A DNA stretch of 64,000 bases from Deltaproteobacteria bacterium (GCA_030591565.1 JAUVAU010000001.1:110677-174676), one strand, 5' to 3'; shown: positions 1 to 7,610, counted from the first letter of the stretch. Translations and numbers: made by a program. The notes: generated by a model not told the origin, from the sequence alone.

Positions 1-192
1 GTCCAGTGTCCGGGCGGCGAAAGCCGGTGCGAGAGAGTTGACATCGACCGAGACGGACTCGCCGTCAACCTTTTCCCTGGGACCGCTATCCTGCTTGCCC
101 TGTGGCTCTTCCCCGGAGCAGCCCGATAGTAGACAGCCAAGCAGCAGACACAGCGCCACCAGCACGATTGTGAGGGGTTTCAGCGGTTTCAT
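1..192 (-). CDS. Lipoprotein, N-terminal part only (runs off the left edge)
   Basis: The reading frame opens with ATG at 192-190 and stays open for 64 codons to the window edge. It begins with a basic tip (MKPLKPL), then a hydrophobic stretch ending in a lipobox-like LLSGC (a second candidate Cys, LLLGC, lies just upstream), then a charged linker. This is the pattern of a lipoprotein signal peptide. The last visible residues (SLAPAFAARTLD) resemble the start of a TlpA/ResA or AhpC/TSA thioredoxin-fold domain, but too little is visible to be sure. Its ATG overlaps the TGA of the upstream MBL gene (ATGA), so it is probably the third gene of an operon with the ferritin-like and MBL-fold genes. 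Confidence 0.7.
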   Translation of the reverse strand, partial: MKPLKPLTIVLVALCLLLGCLLSGCSGEEPQGKQDSGPREKVDGESVSVDVNSLAPAFAARTLD

Positions 193-1100
193 GCGCCACC
201 GTTTCTTCTAGTGTTCCAAAAATATGCAAATCCCGGTAGATCGAAACGGTAAAATGCGCTGTCCCGGCCACCGGCCATCCGAGCTTCTACAACCGCTTTT
301 TCAATCCCCCGTTCGCCGCAAAGTTTCTTGAATACGGTGGAGGCGCAAAGTTCAAGATCGTCGCCCCCCTGCCAGTCGGCGACCTCGTCTGCCACCCGTC
401 TAATGGCATTGTGGCAAAGCTCCACCCACTGTCTGGCAGCGGGGCCAGTACGAATCTCCCTGTGGCCGGTCGCCAGCGTCTGGAACTCCAGGGGTAGCAG
501 TTTCTCCAAACTCGCGAGGTAGAGGTCGCCGTCGGTGAAGTAGGGGAAGGGGCTGGGGTAGAAGGCCTCTGCCCACGTTTCACCCTTGGGTTGCACCAGG
601 TCGCCCGGGAAGAGGACTCCGGCCTTTGCGAGGAAGAAGGAGATGTCGTCGCCATAGTGGCAGTGGCCGGGGTTGGGGATGATCTCAATCAGCCCCTCCA
701 TGACCACTCGCTTACCTATGGGTATGTCGGGTTCCAGCGGCCCCGCTTCGTGCGCCAGCAGCTTGAAGCTGCCAAGGCGCTCGTCGGTGGCAGCCACGGC
801 GCGCATGATGCCAAGGTTGGCAATGTGGTCGGGGTGGGCGTGGGTTATGGCGACGGTGGAGACCTTTTTATCCGTCAAGTCGCACAGGTGGAGAAGCTCC
901 GCCAGCGGTCCGACAGGAGCGTTTCCGCTCAGCATTACCTCATCGCCCGGATCGATTACCCACAGTCCTGTGGGGGTTTCGATTACCGCTGTGCGGCCCG
1001 AGGTAACCCATACGCCCGGTGACAGCTCGTGGACCCCCGGCCCCAATTCGTCGACTGGACCCGAGTAGCTCTTGGCCCTGTTCCGGTAGGTATCAGCCAA
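189..1100 (-). CDS. MBL-fold metallo-hydrolase
   Basis: A metallo-beta-lactamase fold protein of about 303 residues. The HAHPDH metal-binding motif is clear, followed by downstream metal ligands (NPGH, FPGD and ATGH). These are the hallmarks of glyoxalase-II-like and related zinc or iron hydrolases. The substrate cannot be told from sequence. An upstream ATG at 1187 would put 29 residues deep inside the ferritin-like gene; I prefer the TTG at 1100-1098, which overlaps the preceding stop and has GGAG just upstream. Its own stop overlaps the ATG of the lipoprotein gene. Co-transcription with a ferritin-like diiron protein and a divergent Fur-flavoprotein pair suggests a role in oxidative or metal stress (inference). 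Confidence 0.8.
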   Translation of the reverse strand: MADTYRNRAKSYSGPVDELGPGVHELSPGVWVTSGRTAVIETPTGLWVIDPGDEVMLSGNAPVGPLAELLHLCDLTDKKVSTVAITHAHPDHIANLGIMRAVAATDERLGSFKLLAHEAGPLEPDIPIGKRVVMEGLIEIIPNPGHCHYGDDISFFLAKAGVLFPGDLVQPKGETWAEAFYPSPFPYFTDGDLYLASLEKLLPLEFQTLATGHREIRTGPAARQWVELCHNAIRRVADEVADWQGGDDLELCASTVFKKLCGERGIEKAVVEARMAGGRDSAFYRFDLPGFAYFWNTRRNGGA

Positions 1101-1560
1101 GGTTCTCCAGCGCTTTTTCGATGGCGATGCGGTGTTTGGTCTCCTCGGCCACGAGGTTGGCGTAAAAGCGCTTTTCAGCCGCGCCACCGGCCGCTTCCAT
1201 CAGCTCGGTGTAGAAGGCCAGCCCCTTCTTTTCCATCTCCAAGGCTCTGGTCAGCGCCTGGGTTGCATCATTGTCCGAGGCTGCGGGTATCTTGGCATCC
1301 TCGGCCTCGAAGATATCGAGGACGCCCGAATGGCGCCCGATCATGGTGGACTCGTCGGGCCAGCCGGGCTTGTCCTTGAGTTCTTCGTACAACTCACGTA
1401 CTCTTTTTATGTGAGATTGCTCATCGTCGGCCAGGGTGATGAAAAGCATCCTGGCGAGAGGGTTTGCAAGCGTTTCGGCGCTACGCAGATAGAAATCGCG
1501 TCCGTCGGACTCGAACTTGATCGCCTTTTCCAACGCAATCAAGGCGGCGGTGTTGCTCAT
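1093..1560 (-). CDS. Ferritin-like / rubrerythrin-type diiron protein
   Basis: A 155-residue four-helix protein of the rubrerythrin/ferritin-like superfamily. Two helix pairs each carry an early Glu and an ExxH ligand set (FESDGRDFY with DEQSH; EMEKKGLAFY with EETKH), which would form a diiron site. It lacks a C-terminal rubredoxin Cys4 domain, so it is an erythrin-only form. ATG at 1560 is preceded by GGAGGT at good spacing; an in-frame ATG five codons upstream contains that Shine-Dalgarno and is unlikely to be used. It is the first gene of the leftward operon, and its promoter region, shared with the flavoprotein-Fur operon, contains a palindrome at 1598-1615. Likely a peroxide or oxygen detoxification protein (family inference). 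Confidence 0.85.
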   Translation of the reverse strand: MSNTAALIALEKAIKFESDGRDFYLRSAETLANPLARMLFITLADDEQSHIKRVRELYEELKDKPGWPDESTMIGRHSGVLDIFEAEDAKIPAASDNDATQALTRALEMEKKGLAFYTELMEAAGGAAEKRFYANLVAEETKHRIAIEKALENLG

Positions 1561-1597
1561 CGGTGGTACCTCCATTGGCCCGCCGGGCGGGCAGTTC

Positions 1598-1615
1598 TCG
1601 AAAAAATGTTTTCGA
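1598..1615. promoter_or_regulatory. Palindrome, candidate Fur-family operator
   Basis: TCGAAAA, four bases, TTTTCGA: a perfect 7-bp inverted repeat in the 84-bp region between the divergent ferritin-like and flavoprotein-Fur operons. Fur-family regulators often bind AT-rich dyads in such shared promoters and autoregulate. Assigning it to the adjacent Fur protein is inference. Confidence 0.45.
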
Positions 1616-1644
1616 CCCTACGAAATTAATGGTGAAGGCCGGAG

Positions 1645-2274
1645 ATGTCAAACCACAAGGTGACAATTCTTTGTATTTACGGCAGCCCGAGAAAGGGCGG
1701 CAACACCGACCGGATGATGGAGTGCTTCATCGAGGGAGTGCTGAGCGCGGGCGGCGAGGTGGAGAAGATCGTCCTGCGCGAGCTGAAGATCGACGCCTGC
1801 CGCGAAATATATGCTTGCCGCATCAACGGAGAGTGCGGCATCGTTGACGACATGAACGCGCTCTATCCCATACTGCGAAACGCCGACGGCCTCGCCATGT
1901 CCAGCCCAGTGATGTTCTACGGTCACGGCGCGCTCGCCAAGACCTTCATGGACCGGTGCCAGGCGCTCTGGAGCCTCAAGTACCTTGTGGAAAAGCCGGT
2001 GTACAAGGGCCGGATGAAGGGACTGAAAGGTGTCATGCTGGCGGCGGGGGCCACCAACGGCCCCAAGGTGTTTGACGGGCTCCGCATGTCTTTCAGGTAT
2101 TTCATGGATGCGCTGGACGGCAAGCTGTGGAAAGACGTGGTCTGTAGGGCGGTGGACGACGCCGGCGAAATTGAGGCCCACGCCGATATCCTCGACGAGG
2201 CCCGCCGGCTTGGCGTGGAGTTTGTCGAGCTGTTGACAGCCGAGCTTGGTGGAGAAGGGGGCGATGGTGCGTAA
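1645..2274 (+). CDS. Flavodoxin-fold NAD(P)H-dependent FMN reductase / iron-sulfur flavoprotein relative
   Basis: A 209-residue protein of the FMN_red / iron-sulfur flavoprotein group. The phosphate-binding loop GSPRKGGNTD sits near residue 13, and SSPVMFYG is the second flavin contact. Iron-sulfur flavoproteins usually have four Cys (CxxCxxC then a fourth) ahead of a DDM motif; here the stretch is CREIYACRINGEC before VDDM, so the second Cys position is Ile and only three remain. A normal 4Fe-4S cluster is therefore doubtful. It is the first gene of a two-gene operon, and its end overlaps the start of fur. Probably an electron-transfer flavoprotein in the redox-stress response (inference). 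Confidence 0.8.
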   Translation: MSNHKVTILCIYGSPRKGGNTDRMMECFIEGVLSAGGEVEKIVLRELKIDACREIYACRINGECGIVDDMNALYPILRNADGLAMSSPVMFYGHGALAKTFMDRCQALWSLKYLVEKPVYKGRMKGLKGVMLAAGATNGPKVFDGLRMSFRYFMDALDGKLWKDVVCRAVDDAGEIEAHADILDEARRLGVEFVELLTAELGGEGGDGA

Positions 2275-2716
2275 GGGATCGGATAAATTCAAAGAGGCTC
2301 GCAGCCTGCTACGCGGACACCTTGAAAAAAAGGGGCTTCGCTGGACGCAGCAACGTGAAATCGTGCTGGACGCTTTCCTCATGGCCGACAGGCATATCAG
2401 CGTCGATGAGCTGCTGGTGTCCATAAGGAGCAGCCACCCCGAGCTGGGCCACGCCACAATCTATCGCACCATGAATCTCTTCACCGAGGCGGGCATCGCC
2501 AAGGAGAGCCGCTTTGACGAGGAGCGGGTGAGATATGAGCCCGCCGTTGACGTGGGCCACCACGACCATCTGATCTGCACGGTATGCGGCGACATCGAAG
2601 AGTTTGAGGATAACCGCATCGAGCGGCTCCAGGAAGAGATTGCGCAAAAGAGGGGTTTCCAGGTGGATTACCACCGCCTTGAGCTATATGGAAAATGCCC
2701 GAAATGTTCCAACTGA
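2264..2716 (+). CDS. Fur-family transcriptional regulator (Fur/PerR type)
   Basis: A 150-residue metalloregulator. The N-terminal winged helix includes LRWTQQREIVLDAF and the recognition region ATIYRTMNLFTEAGI. The C-terminal dimerisation domain carries the HHDH metal ligands next to LICTVCG, and a second Cys pair (CPKC) at the end, the usual structural zinc site. Sequence alone does not separate Fur from PerR; partnership with a ferritin-like diiron protein favours peroxide or iron sensing. ATG at 2264 is chosen because it has AGAAGGGGG just upstream; a TTG at 2246 is possible. It overlaps the flavoprotein gene by 11 bp. It probably controls both this operon and the divergent one. Confidence 0.9.
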   Translation: MVRKGSDKFKEARSLLRGHLEKKGLRWTQQREIVLDAFLMADRHISVDELLVSIRSSHPELGHATIYRTMNLFTEAGIAKESRFDEERVRYEPAVDVGHHDHLICTVCGDIEEFEDNRIERLQEEIAQKRGFQVDYHRLELYGKCPKCSN

Positions 2717-2774
2717 GTTGTGCTGCGTGACCCCTGGTCGGGCGCAGATAAAGCCGGACCAACCGAGTCGTAGT

Positions 2775-2803
2775 TTGACAACGTGTATTTAAAGGGATAT
2801 TCT
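2775..2803 (+). promoter_or_regulatory. Sigma-70-like promoter for the metX leader
   Basis: TTGACA at 2775-2780, a 17-bp spacer and TATTCT at 2798-2803. A transcript from here would start near 2810 and carry a leader of about 260 nt. That leader includes a 9-bp hairpin (2816-2836) and then the SAM-I aptamer. This is a motif match only. Confidence 0.5.
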
Positions 2804-2941
2804 CCCCTAAAGCAGTTGGGGTATCTTATATCCCAATCCACCCTTCCTGGCCGCGATTTTGCGAGGTGGGGGGGAGCGTCAAGCGAACTGTAACGATTCA
2901 GGTATTTTGCCAAACCACACAAGCGTGGGCTGGAGAAATAT

Positions 2942-3069
2942 TCTTATCTAGAGTGGCGGAGGGGCCAGGCCCGATGAAGCCACAGCAACCGGTCGCCCAT
3001 TGTTTGAGCGGCATCAGGTGCTAAATCCTGCGGGGCGCCATAAATCAGGCGGCGCACCGAAAGATGAGA
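2942..3069 (+). promoter_or_regulatory. SAM-I (S-box) riboswitch aptamer upstream of metX
   Basis: The segment carries the S-box signature in order: TCTTATCTAGAG, GGAGGGGCCAGGCCCGATGA, AGCCACAGCAACCGG, AGGTGCTAAATCCTGC and GAAAGATGAGA. The ends pair as P1: TCTTATCT (2942-2949) with AGATGAGA (3062-3069), 8 bp with one G-U. SAM-I riboswitches bind S-adenosylmethionine and turn off methionine-biosynthesis genes, which fits metX directly downstream. There is no terminator between aptamer and gene. The 3' strand of P1 ends 3 nt before the ATG at 3073 and contains the only purine-rich Shine-Dalgarno-like stretch, so control is probably by direct occlusion of the ribosome site. Confidence 0.95.
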
Positions 3070-3072
3070 CCG

Positions 3073-4209
3073 ATGGCCGACAAAGGTGTGGGAGTAACCT
3101 CCCCCGAACATATCCGCATATGTGAACCTCCCGACGAGTTCAATCTCCAGTCCGGCCGTATTCTGGGCCCCATCGACGTGGCCTACGAGAGCTACGGTAC
3201 CCTCTCCGCGCAAAAAGACAACGTGATCCTCGTGTGCCACGCGCTCTCGGGCGACGCACACGTGGCGGGTTTCAACAGCGATGGCGAGAGCAAGCCCGGC
3301 TGGTGGGATCCGATGATAGGTCCGGGCAGGGCGCTTGATACCGACAAGTATTATGTGATTTGCACCAACGTCCTGGGCGGCTGCAAGGGCACCACGGGCC
3401 CGGCGTCGATCAACCCCCGCACGGGAAAACCCTTCGCCATGAGGTTCCCCGTGGTCACCGTGCGCGACATGGTGGACCTCCAGGCTCGCCTGTTCGATGC
3501 CCTTGGCATTACAGAGCTGCTCTGCGTCATCGGCGGCTCCATGGGTGGAATGCAGGCGCTTCAATGGGCGGTCAGCTACCCGGACCGGGTGCGCTCGATC
3601 ATCCCGTTGTCCACGACGGGGGCGACCTCTCCCTTGAACATCGGTTTCAACAAGATTTGTCGTCGCTCAATCATGAATGACCCCAACTGGAGGGATGGCA
3701 ACTACTATGAAAGCGGCGAGGAGCCGGTGGATGGGCTGGCCCTGGCGCGCATGATAGGCCACCTGACCTTCATGAGCGACAAGTCGATGCGCCGAAAATT
3801 CGGCAGGCGTATTTCCGGTCGGGAGGGTATCTACGCTTTCACCGCCCAGTACGACGTCGAGCGTTACCTGCACTACAACGGCTATAACTTCCCCAGGCGC
3901 TTTGACGCCAACAGTTACCTCTACCTTACCAAGGCGCTGGACACGTTTGACCTCGCGGTGGATTTTCCGGGTGGGATGGAGGAGGCGCTCTCCCTGATTG
4001 AGTGCAGGGTGCGCTTTTTTACCTTCACTTCCGATTGGCTCTATTTCCCTGAGGACACCGAGGAGCTGACGGCGACGATGAAAAAGCTTGGGAAAAATGT
4101 GGAGCACATAAGCGTGGAGAGCGACTACGGCCACGATGCGTTTTTGATCGAATATGAAAAATTCGCCCACAAAGTGAGCGAATTCATTGGTTCTCTAGGA
4201 GGCTGTTGA
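3073..4209 (+). CDS. metX: Homoserine O-acetyltransferase (MetX family)
   Basis: An alpha/beta-hydrolase acyltransferase of 378 residues that activates homoserine in methionine synthesis. The nucleophile elbow GGSMGGMQ places the catalytic Ser at about residue 156; Asp about 321 (TSDW) and His about 354 (YGHDAF) complete the triad. Acetyl versus succinyl specificity in this family cannot be settled from the name alone. An ATG at 3064 lies inside riboswitch helix P1; the ATG at 3073, just after P1, is the more likely start. The last residues (LGGC) and the stop codon come from the inverted-end repeat element that begins at 4196, so the C-terminus may have been altered by that insertion. Confidence 0.93.
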   Translation: MADKGVGVTSPEHIRICEPPDEFNLQSGRILGPIDVAYESYGTLSAQKDNVILVCHALSGDAHVAGFNSDGESKPGWWDPMIGPGRALDTDKYYVICTNVLGGCKGTTGPASINPRTGKPFAMRFPVVTVRDMVDLQARLFDALGITELLCVIGGSMGGMQALQWAVSYPDRVRSIIPLSTTGATSPLNIGFNKICRRSIMNDPNWRDGNYYESGEEPVDGLALARMIGHLTFMSDKSMRRKFGRRISGREGIYAFTAQYDVERYLHYNGYNFPRRFDANSYLYLTKALDTFDLAVDFPGGMEEALSLIECRVRFFTFTSDWLYFPEDTEELTATMKKLGKNVEHISVESDYGHDAFLIEYEKFAHKVSEFIGSLGGC

Positions 4210-4442
4210 AAAACTCTCCCGAAGCGGGGGGGTAACGCTAAACCGGGCTAAACCGAAGATTTTAGCCGCTGCCGGGCAAACCTCCAACTAAGCCGACGAT
4301 AAACAGGAAGCCCTGAAGATCATTCGAGAACGAGGAAGGGAAGAAAAATGATCGCAGGCATACCGATAAGTATTTCGAGGATCATTTTTCGCCCCTGACA
4401 ACGTCAATCGGAGGATATCCGGGGTTTTTAAACAAGCTCTTA
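4196..4442 (+). mobile_element. Miniature inverted-repeat element, copy 1 (about 247 bp)
   Basis: Non-coding element bounded by TA with imperfect inverted ends: TAGGAGGCTGTTGAAAAACTC on the left and, read inward, TAAGAGCTTGTTTAAAAACCCC on the right. Inside is a hairpin with AAAAATGATC / GATCATTTTT arms and the core TATTTCGAGGATCATTTTT. A full-length copy lies at 22087-22325 in the opposite orientation, and an internally deleted copy at 26876-26946. No transposase is encoded, so this is MITE-like. TA at both ends would suit an IS630/Tc1-type parent (inference). It supplies the metX stop codon. Confidence 0.75.
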
Positions 4443-4468
4443 TAGGCAGGGCAGGCCGGTTAACGGCC

Positions 4469-4768
4469 TCAGCCGCTCTTTTTTAGCGACGCCACCTCAG
4501 CTTCGAGTGCTTTAATCCGCTCTTCCAGCCTGTTGAGGTAGGAGGGGGTGGGGATTTTAAGCTCCTTCAGCTTCAAGGTGACAAGCTCCTCCCACTCCTT
4601 GCGTGACGATTTCGCCTTTTCAGCCAGTTCGGCTGCCAGCTTTTCGCCCTCTTCCTGGCTCACCTTGCCTTCGGCGATAAGCTCCTCGACCATCGTGCGC
4701 GCCTTTTGTTCCGAGAGGGAAAAGGCTCCAATACCCGCCAGTAAGGCGTTTCTCACCAGATCAATCAT
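4469..4768 (-). CDS. Phasin-like coiled-coil protein
   Basis: A 99-residue, highly charged helical protein. The N-terminus (MIDLVRNALLAGIGAFSLSEQKARTM) resembles polyhydroxyalkanoate granule-associated or phasin-family proteins. The rest is rich in Glu/Lys/Ala with a C-terminal heptad-like coiled coil (LEERIKALEAEVASLKK). GGGAGGT lies upstream of the ATG at 4768 at good spacing. It follows alaS by 27 bp on the same strand, so it is probably the last gene of that transcript. No PHA synthase is in the window, so granule binding is only a family-level suggestion. Confidence 0.65.
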   Translation of the reverse strand: MIDLVRNALLAGIGAFSLSEQKARTMVEELIAEGKVSQEEGEKLAAELAEKAKSSRKEWEELVTLKLKELKIPTPSYLNRLEERIKALEAEVASLKKSG

Positions 4769-4795
4769 TTGACACCTCCCAACCGCTTTGGGTCG

Positions 4796-7447
4796 TTAGC
4801 TGAGCAGCTTTTCAGCTTCTTCGTAGAATTTGGCAAGGGCCTCGTCGAGTTTGGCCGGGTTGTTGCCACCCGCCTGGGCCAACTCGGGCCGCCCGCCCCC
4901 ACGTCCGCCGACCAACTCGGCCACGGGTTTTATCAACTCTCCGGCGTTAAGCCTGTCGGTGAGGTCGGGGGTGACCGCCACCAACAGCATCACCTTGCCC
5001 TCGCCATCTTCCACGCCAAGGGCGAATGCGCCTGAGCGCAGCCTGTCGCGCACGGTGTCGGCGAACTCTCTCAGTCCCTTGGGGTCATCCACGGGGGCCC
5101 TCGCCGCCAGCACCTTCACGCCAGCTATCTCGCGTACATCCGAAAGGATATCGCTTGATGCGCCGCCCGCAAGTTTTGCCCTGAGAGAAGTGATCTCTTT
5201 TTCAGCATCTTTCAAGGTGGACTGCAACTTTTTGACCCTCGCCACCGCTTCGTCGGCAGAAGATTTGGTCAGGTTGCCGATCTCGGCGAGCATATCTTCC
5301 AGCTCCCACACGCGGGTGAGCGCGCGGCGCGCGGTGGAGGCCTCGATACGCCTCACACCAGCCGCTATGCCCGCTTCGGAGAGTATCTTGAAAAAGCCGA
5401 TCTCGCCGGTTGTCCGGGCATGGGTGCCGCCGCATAGCTCTGCCGAGACTTCGCCCATGCGCACGACCCTGACGGTGTCGTCGTATTTTTCGCCGAAAAG
5501 CGCCATGACGCCCGACGAGACGGCCTCGTCATATTTTTCCTCTGAGACACCAACCCGGTGGTTCTCCGCGATCCATATGTTCACCAGCTTCTCCACGTTT
5601 CGCAGCTCTTCGTTGGTCAGCGCGGCGAAGTGGGAAAAGTCGAAGCGAAGCCGGTCGGGACCGACCAGTGAGCCAGCCTGTTTGACATGGTCGCCCAGCG
5701 TTGCCTGTAGCGCGGCTTGCATCAAGTGGGTGGCAGAATGGTTCTGCATCGTGGCGAAGCGGTCGCCCGACTCCACCCGCGCCTCAACCTCGTCGCCCAC
5801 TTTGATCACTCCGCGCGACACATGGCCGGTGAGCACCGTGAGGTCCCCCAGGGGTTTGGTCGCCTTCTCGACGATGATCGCTCCATCGTCACCGAGAAGG
5901 CTGCCCGCATCGCCCATCTGTCCGCCGCTCTCGCCGTAGAAGGGGCTGGAAGCGATGGTGATTTCAACCTTGTCCCCCTCCTTCGCCGAGTCGGCCAACT
6001 CTCCGCCCGTCGCGATTGCTGTGACGGTTGTGCGGGTCTGAAGGGTTTCGTAGCCGACGAATTCACCCGCTCCGGCTTTGTCGCGCATGAGCCGGTAGAT
6101 TCCCTCCACCGCGTCCTCGCCCGAACCCTTCCAGGCGCTGCGCGCCATGTCGCGCTGGGCCTCCATCTGCGCCTTGAAGCCCTCTTCGTCCAGGGTGATC
6201 CCCCGGTCGCAGACGATGTCGGCCGTTAAATCCACCGGGAAGCCGAAGGTGTCGTAGAGGCGGAAGACCACCTCGCCGGAAAGCTCGCTGCCGCCCGCCT
6301 TTTGCATCTTTTCAACTTCGTTTTCCAGCAGTAGCAACCCCCGGTCCAGCGTACGGATGAACCGCTCTTCCTCGTGGAGGATAACCTTGGCGACATATTC
6401 GCTCTTGTCTCCAAGGTCGGGGTATACGGCTTTCATCATCTCGACCACGGTGGCGGCGATCTTGTAGAAGAAAGGATCGGTGAGGCCCAGCAGTCTGCCG
6501 TGGCGCATCGCTCTTCGCATGACGCGGCGCAGTACATAGCCGCGCCCCTCGTTGGACGGCATGACGCCGTCGCTGATGAGAAAGACGGCTGAGCGGATAT
6601 GGTCGGCGATGACGCGTAGGCTCACGTCGCTCTCGTCGCTGCCGCCATATTTTACCCCGGCAAGCTCGGCGGTGCGGTGGATGAGCGGCAAAAACAGATC
6701 GGTGTCGTAGTTGGTCTTGACCCCCTGGACCACGGCGGTTATGCGTTCAAGACCCATGCCGGTGTCGATGGAGGGCTTGGGCAGCGGCTCCACCTTGCCG
6801 TCGGCAGAGCGCTCGAACTGCATGAACACCAGATTCCACAACTCAAGGTAGCGGTCGCAGTCGCACTCGGGGCCGCAGTTGTCGGGGTCGGGGCAGGGAT
6901 AGATGCCGGGGCCCTGGTCAAAATGTATTTCGCTGCAAGGGCCGCAGGGGCCGGTGTCGCCCATCGCCCAGAAGTTGTCTTTTGCGCCGCATTTGATGAT
7001 GCGTTCGGGTGGCACGGGGGTCAGCTCTCTCCACAGCTCGCCCGCTTCGTCGTCTTCCTCAAAGATCGAAATCCAGAGCTTGGATTGATCCAACTCCAGG
7101 ACCTCGGTGAGAAATTCCCAGCCGAAGGTGATGGCGTCGCGTTTGAAGTAGTCGCCGAAGCTGAAATTGCCCAGCATCTCGAAAAAGGTGTGATGGCGCG
7201 CCGTGCGTCCCACGTTCTCCAGATCGTTGTGCTTGCCCGACACCCTCAAACATTTTTGAGAGGAGGTGGCGCGGTTGTACTCACGCGTCTCCTGGCCGGT
7301 GAAGACATCTTTGAACTGGTTCATCCCCGCGTTGGTGAAGAGCAGCGTCGGGTCGTTGGCGGGCAGCAGCGAAGCGCTGGCGACAATTGTGTGTCCGTTC
7401 TTGGCAAAATACTCAAGAAACAAGTTCCGGACTTGTGCTCCGGTCAT
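4796..7447 (-). CDS. alaS: Alanine--tRNA ligase
   Basis: Full-length (883 aa) class II alanyl-tRNA synthetase. The N-terminal catalytic core shows the FTNAGMNQFK and RHHTFFEMLGNFSFGDYFK motifs; a Cys/His-rich insert (CPDPDNCGPECDCD) lies near residue 190. The editing domain has the zinc-type HSATHLMQ and CGGTH motifs, and the C-terminal domain ends with GGRGGGRPELAQAGG. It charges tRNA-Ala and hydrolyses mischarged Ser or Gly. ATG at 7447 has GGGGA upstream. A repeat-containing gap separates it from pilT, so it may have its own promoter despite sharing strand with the recA-pilT group. Confidence 0.98.
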   Translation of the reverse strand: MTGAQVRNLFLEYFAKNGHTIVASASLLPANDPTLLFTNAGMNQFKDVFTGQETREYNRATSSQKCLRVSGKHNDLENVGRTARHHTFFEMLGNFSFGDYFKRDAITFGWEFLTEVLELDQSKLWISIFEEDDEAGELWRELTPVPPERIIKCGAKDNFWAMGDTGPCGPCSEIHFDQGPGIYPCPDPDNCGPECDCDRYLELWNLVFMQFERSADGKVEPLPKPSIDTGMGLERITAVVQGVKTNYDTDLFLPLIHRTAELAGVKYGGSDESDVSLRVIADHIRSAVFLISDGVMPSNEGRGYVLRRVMRRAMRHGRLLGLTDPFFYKIAATVVEMMKAVYPDLGDKSEYVAKVILHEEERFIRTLDRGLLLLENEVEKMQKAGGSELSGEVVFRLYDTFGFPVDLTADIVCDRGITLDEEGFKAQMEAQRDMARSAWKGSGEDAVEGIYRLMRDKAGAGEFVGYETLQTRTTVTAIATGGELADSAKEGDKVEITIASSPFYGESGGQMGDAGSLLGDDGAIIVEKATKPLGDLTVLTGHVSRGVIKVGDEVEARVESGDRFATMQNHSATHLMQAALQATLGDHVKQAGSLVGPDRLRFDFSHFAALTNEELRNVEKLVNIWIAENHRVGVSEEKYDEAVSSGVMALFGEKYDDTVRVVRMGEVSAELCGGTHARTTGEIGFFKILSEAGIAAGVRRIEASTARRALTRVWELEDMLAEIGNLTKSSADEAVARVKKLQSTLKDAEKEITSLRAKLAGGASSDILSDVREIAGVKVLAARAPVDDPKGLREFADTVRDRLRSGAFALGVEDGEGKVMLLVAVTPDLTDRLNAGELIKPVAELVGGRGGGRPELAQAGGNNPAKLDEALAKFYEEAEKLLS

Positions 7448-7465
7448 CTGGCATTCCCCTTTTTT

Positions 7466-7590
7466 CTCAGATCGCTGACAAACCCTGCCTTTTCTCCGAT
7501 TTACTTCGTCAGGCTAAAAAATGATCCTCGAAATACGCTGAGTATTTCTCCGGTCATTTTTTATATCCTTCTTCGTTCTCGAATAAAATT
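7466..7590 (-). repeat. Hairpin-containing interspersed repeat, copy B
   Basis: On the minus strand this segment reads through a hairpin with arms GAAATACTC / GCGTATTTC and the core TATTTCGAGGATCATTTTTT, then AGCCTGACGAAGT and ATCGGAGAAAAG. Closely matching sequence is present on the plus strand at about 33172-33280, and the central part is shared with the inverted-end elements at 4196 and 22087. It lies in the alaS leader, immediately upstream of its start. Confidence 0.75.
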
Positions 7591-7610
7591 CAGTGCTTGT
7601 CAACGATCAG

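Noticed and set aside
189..1187. Upstream ATG (1187) for the MBL-fold gene
   Set aside because: It would overlap the ferritin-like gene by about 90 bp with non-family-like residues; the overlapping TTG at 1100 gives a normal operon junction.
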